NCBI GenBank assembly: GCA_001780385.1
Contig: MFGW01000002.1
Span: 8,249 to 24,914 of the forward strand
Direction: 5' to 3'
Source of the DNA: Candidatus Fischerbacteria bacterium RBG_13_37_8
GTDB taxonomy: Bacteria > Acidobacteriota > HRBIN11 > MFGW01
DNA length: 16,666 nucleotides
Positions 15,399 to 16,666 of the stretch are shown one piece after another. How positions within the stretch are numbered: the first letter of the stretch is position 1; each line of letters opens with the position of its first letter. Both the position numbers and the translations under genes were made by a program. The notes below the pieces were generated by a model that saw nothing but the letters and a program-made list of their open reading frames with translations, had not been told where the DNA came from and ran no database searches.

Positions 15399-16666
15399 TT
15401 AGAAAATAAAACCAAATGCATTGACTAAAAATTTAGCAATTTGTCCCCGTGTTACCGGATTCATCGGGCAATAAAGAAAAGGCGCACATCCGGAAGTGAT
15501 GCCATTATTATAAAGCGCTTCTATATATTTGCAAAAAGAATTATTTGATTTTACATCATTAAATATTTCTGCACAGGGTGAAGTTAAGCAAGCGCCAGGA
15601 TTGACGTTTTCCATTGCCAAACAAATTAATTTCGCAACCGCCTGTCGTTCAATCAAATTATCAGGGCAATATAGCAAAGGAGAAATGTTGCAACCGGAGA
15701 TGATGCCATTATTATAAAGAGCTTCTATATAAGGACAGAAGATGTTTGTATTTGAAACATCTGCAAAAATATTTGCACAGCTTCCTAAAACGCAAGCGGC
15801 TGGTGAAGATGTTTCCATTGAATTGCATAGTAATTTAGCGGCGCTCTGCCTTTGCACAGATAGCGATGGGCAATAATTGTCGGCATTACATCCATTTGTT
15901 ACTCCTGCATGCAATAACTTTTCGATATGCGAATAAAATAAATAGGTTGGAAGAGCATCAGAAAAACTGCTTCCCACATGGTAAAGGAAATCATAATTCA
16001 TAGTGCTGCATCCATCGCATGAAGATGTTTCAGTCACATTAAAGTCCCAGTGCGTTGCGGGTCTATTATCAGATGGCGCGGTGATATTATAACAATCAAT
16101 ACAGTATTCAAAAGTACCAGGCGCAATATCCGGATAAGAAGCATTGGCATCAGCAATTATAATCGGATCAGTGCTCATCAGCATACTGGAAACTGAAGAA
16201 GCAAAAGCTGTACCGGTATTATTTAATGCTCCTATTAATGAAACAGCTTCATCCTCTTCAATAATTCCATTGGATGAACCGCTCGTTGAATCATCAATCA
16301 AAGGTTTTAGAGAAACTAAGGTGCATATATTATCTGATGCGGTTGTCCCGGGAGTAATTGAGGAAAAGCCACAGCCATTATTATAACGGACTGCATATAA
16401 ATAGACAGTTCCATTGGTGCCGTTAATATCAATATAAGAATCAGTTCCATAAGGGATTACCGAGGCTATTGCAATTCCATTACGAAGCACATCATAAGTT
16501 CTTGTTCCGGTATTATAATCACCCCAGACAGTTGCATCGACATCCCAGCTAATCTGCACTCCGGAATCTGCGCATGAATTAAGTTCCTCAGCCATATTAT
16601 TGGCAATACCGTACGGTGGATAACCTGTTTGATCAACAATTCCAGAAGAACATGCATTGGTTCCTA
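15399..16666 (-). CDS. Secreted or cell-surface protein with SLH-like C-terminal repeats (N-terminus beyond window)
   Basis: Partial gene: the reading frame stays open from 16664 to the window edge, so the ATG at 16595 is internal and the true start lies outside. The visible 421 residues begin with a module containing VQISWDVDATVWGDYNTG, with RTYDVLRNG and YLYAVRYNNG, resembling a fibronectin-III/choice-of-anchor type beta domain. A linker rich in Ser, Thr and Asn follows, then three SLH-like repeats (about residues 233-285, 300-352 and 368-421) with the pattern YIEALYNNGI-SGC, YCP, R-A-AKL. Paired cysteines and the absence of cytoplasmic motifs imply export and anchoring to the envelope. No signal peptide can be checked. 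It is not part of the CRISPR system: the operon promoter lies after its stop, and no clear terminator was seen between them. Confidence 0.8.
   Translation of the reverse strand, partial: GTNACSSGIVDQTGYPPYGIANNMAEELNSCADSGVQISWDVDATVWGDYNTGTRTYDVLRNGIAIASVIPYGTDSYIDINGTNGTVYLYAVRYNNGCGFSSITPGTTASDNICTLVSLKPLIDDSTSGSSNGIIEEDEAVSLIGALNNTGTAFASSVSSMLMSTDPIIIADANASYPDIAPGTFEYCIDCYNITAPSDNRPATHWDFNVTETSSCDGCSTMNYDFLYHVGSSFSDALPTYLFYSHIEKLLHAGVTNGCNADNYCPSLSVQRQSAAKLLCNSMETSSPAACVLGSCANIFADVSNTNIFCPYIEALYNNGIISGCNISPLLYCPDNLIERQAVAKLICLAMENVNPGACLTSPCAEIFNDVKSNNSFCKYIEALYNNGITSGCAPFLYCPMNPVTRGQIAKFLVNAFGFIF
15497..15730 (-). repeat. Near-identical 30-bp direct copies within the SLH repeats, 204 bp apart
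   Basis: Positions 15497-15526 and 15701-15730 differ at one or two bases and encode the YIEALYNNGI core of two neighbouring SLH-like repeats. The 204-bp period equals 68 codons. The high DNA identity suggests a fairly recent duplication or gene conversion of the repeat unit. Confidence 0.7.

Noticed and set aside
1160..16386. Plus-strand and other short frames overlapping the minus-strand genes
   Set aside because: They lie opposite or inside conserved genes, lack ribosome sites and recognisable motifs, and are explained as shadows.
16466..16595. ATG at 16595 as the start of the surface protein
   Set aside because: The frame remains open to the window edge with matching domain sequence upstream, so the Met is internal.
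1..16666. CRISPR array or cas1/cas2/cas4 adaptation genes
   Set aside because: I found no regularly spaced direct repeats of CRISPR size and no frame resembling Cas1, Cas2 or Cas4. The only spaced repeat (204 bp) is coding and belongs to the SLH gene.

Overview
The window is a bacterial-looking, AT-rich sequence. Almost every gene has a strong Shine-Dalgarno site, and there is a sigma70-type promoter. It carries one very compact CRISPR-Cas interference operon on the minus strand, running from about 15.3 kb down past position 1. A separate truncated cell-surface protein gene fills the right end. The host cannot be named from this sequence. The surface gene (SLH-like repeats with many cysteines) fits an uncultured, probably anaerobic bacterium, and Csx11-type Cas10 proteins are known from methanogens and thermophilic bacteria, but this is only suggestive.

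Layout in transcription order (right to left). At 16666-15399 lies the C-terminal part of a secreted/surface protein ending in three SLH-like repeats. At 15398-15219 is an intergenic region with a TTGTTA-N17-TATACT promoter and a 9-bp-arm palindrome covering its -10 box. Then comes cas6, followed by a complete type III RAMP module: cmr1, cmr6-like, a Cas10 of the Csx11 type, cmr4, cmr5 and a cmr3-like Cas5 gene. The Cas10 palm has lost its GGDD cyclase motif, which with its length points to subtype III-C (MTH326-like) rather than III-B. Next is an overlapping MNT/HEPN pair (minimal nucleotidyltransferase and HEPN protein). A type I-D module closes the operon: cas10d (csc3) with an HD nuclease domain, an unrecognised 213-aa gene, csc2, csc1, and a cas3' helicase cut by the window edge. 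The cas3' gene has no HD domain, as expected for I-D.

All gaps between these genes are 0 to about 32 bp, and several stop/start codons overlap (TAATG, ATGA), so the whole set can be read as one transcript. Cas6 is the only recognisable crRNA-processing enzyme and probably matures guides for both effectors. The III-C complex should cut target RNA through Cmr4 (the conserved Asp is present) and possibly DNA through its HD domain, without cyclic-oligoadenylate signalling. The I-D complex should recognise DNA and recruit Cas3'. No cas1/cas2/cas4, no CRISPR array and no CARF effector are seen in the window.

The least explained parts are the 213-aa gene between cas10d and csc2, the HEPN/MNT cassette placed exactly at the junction of the two modules, the operator-like palindrome over the operon promoter, and the distinctly higher GC of cas6.
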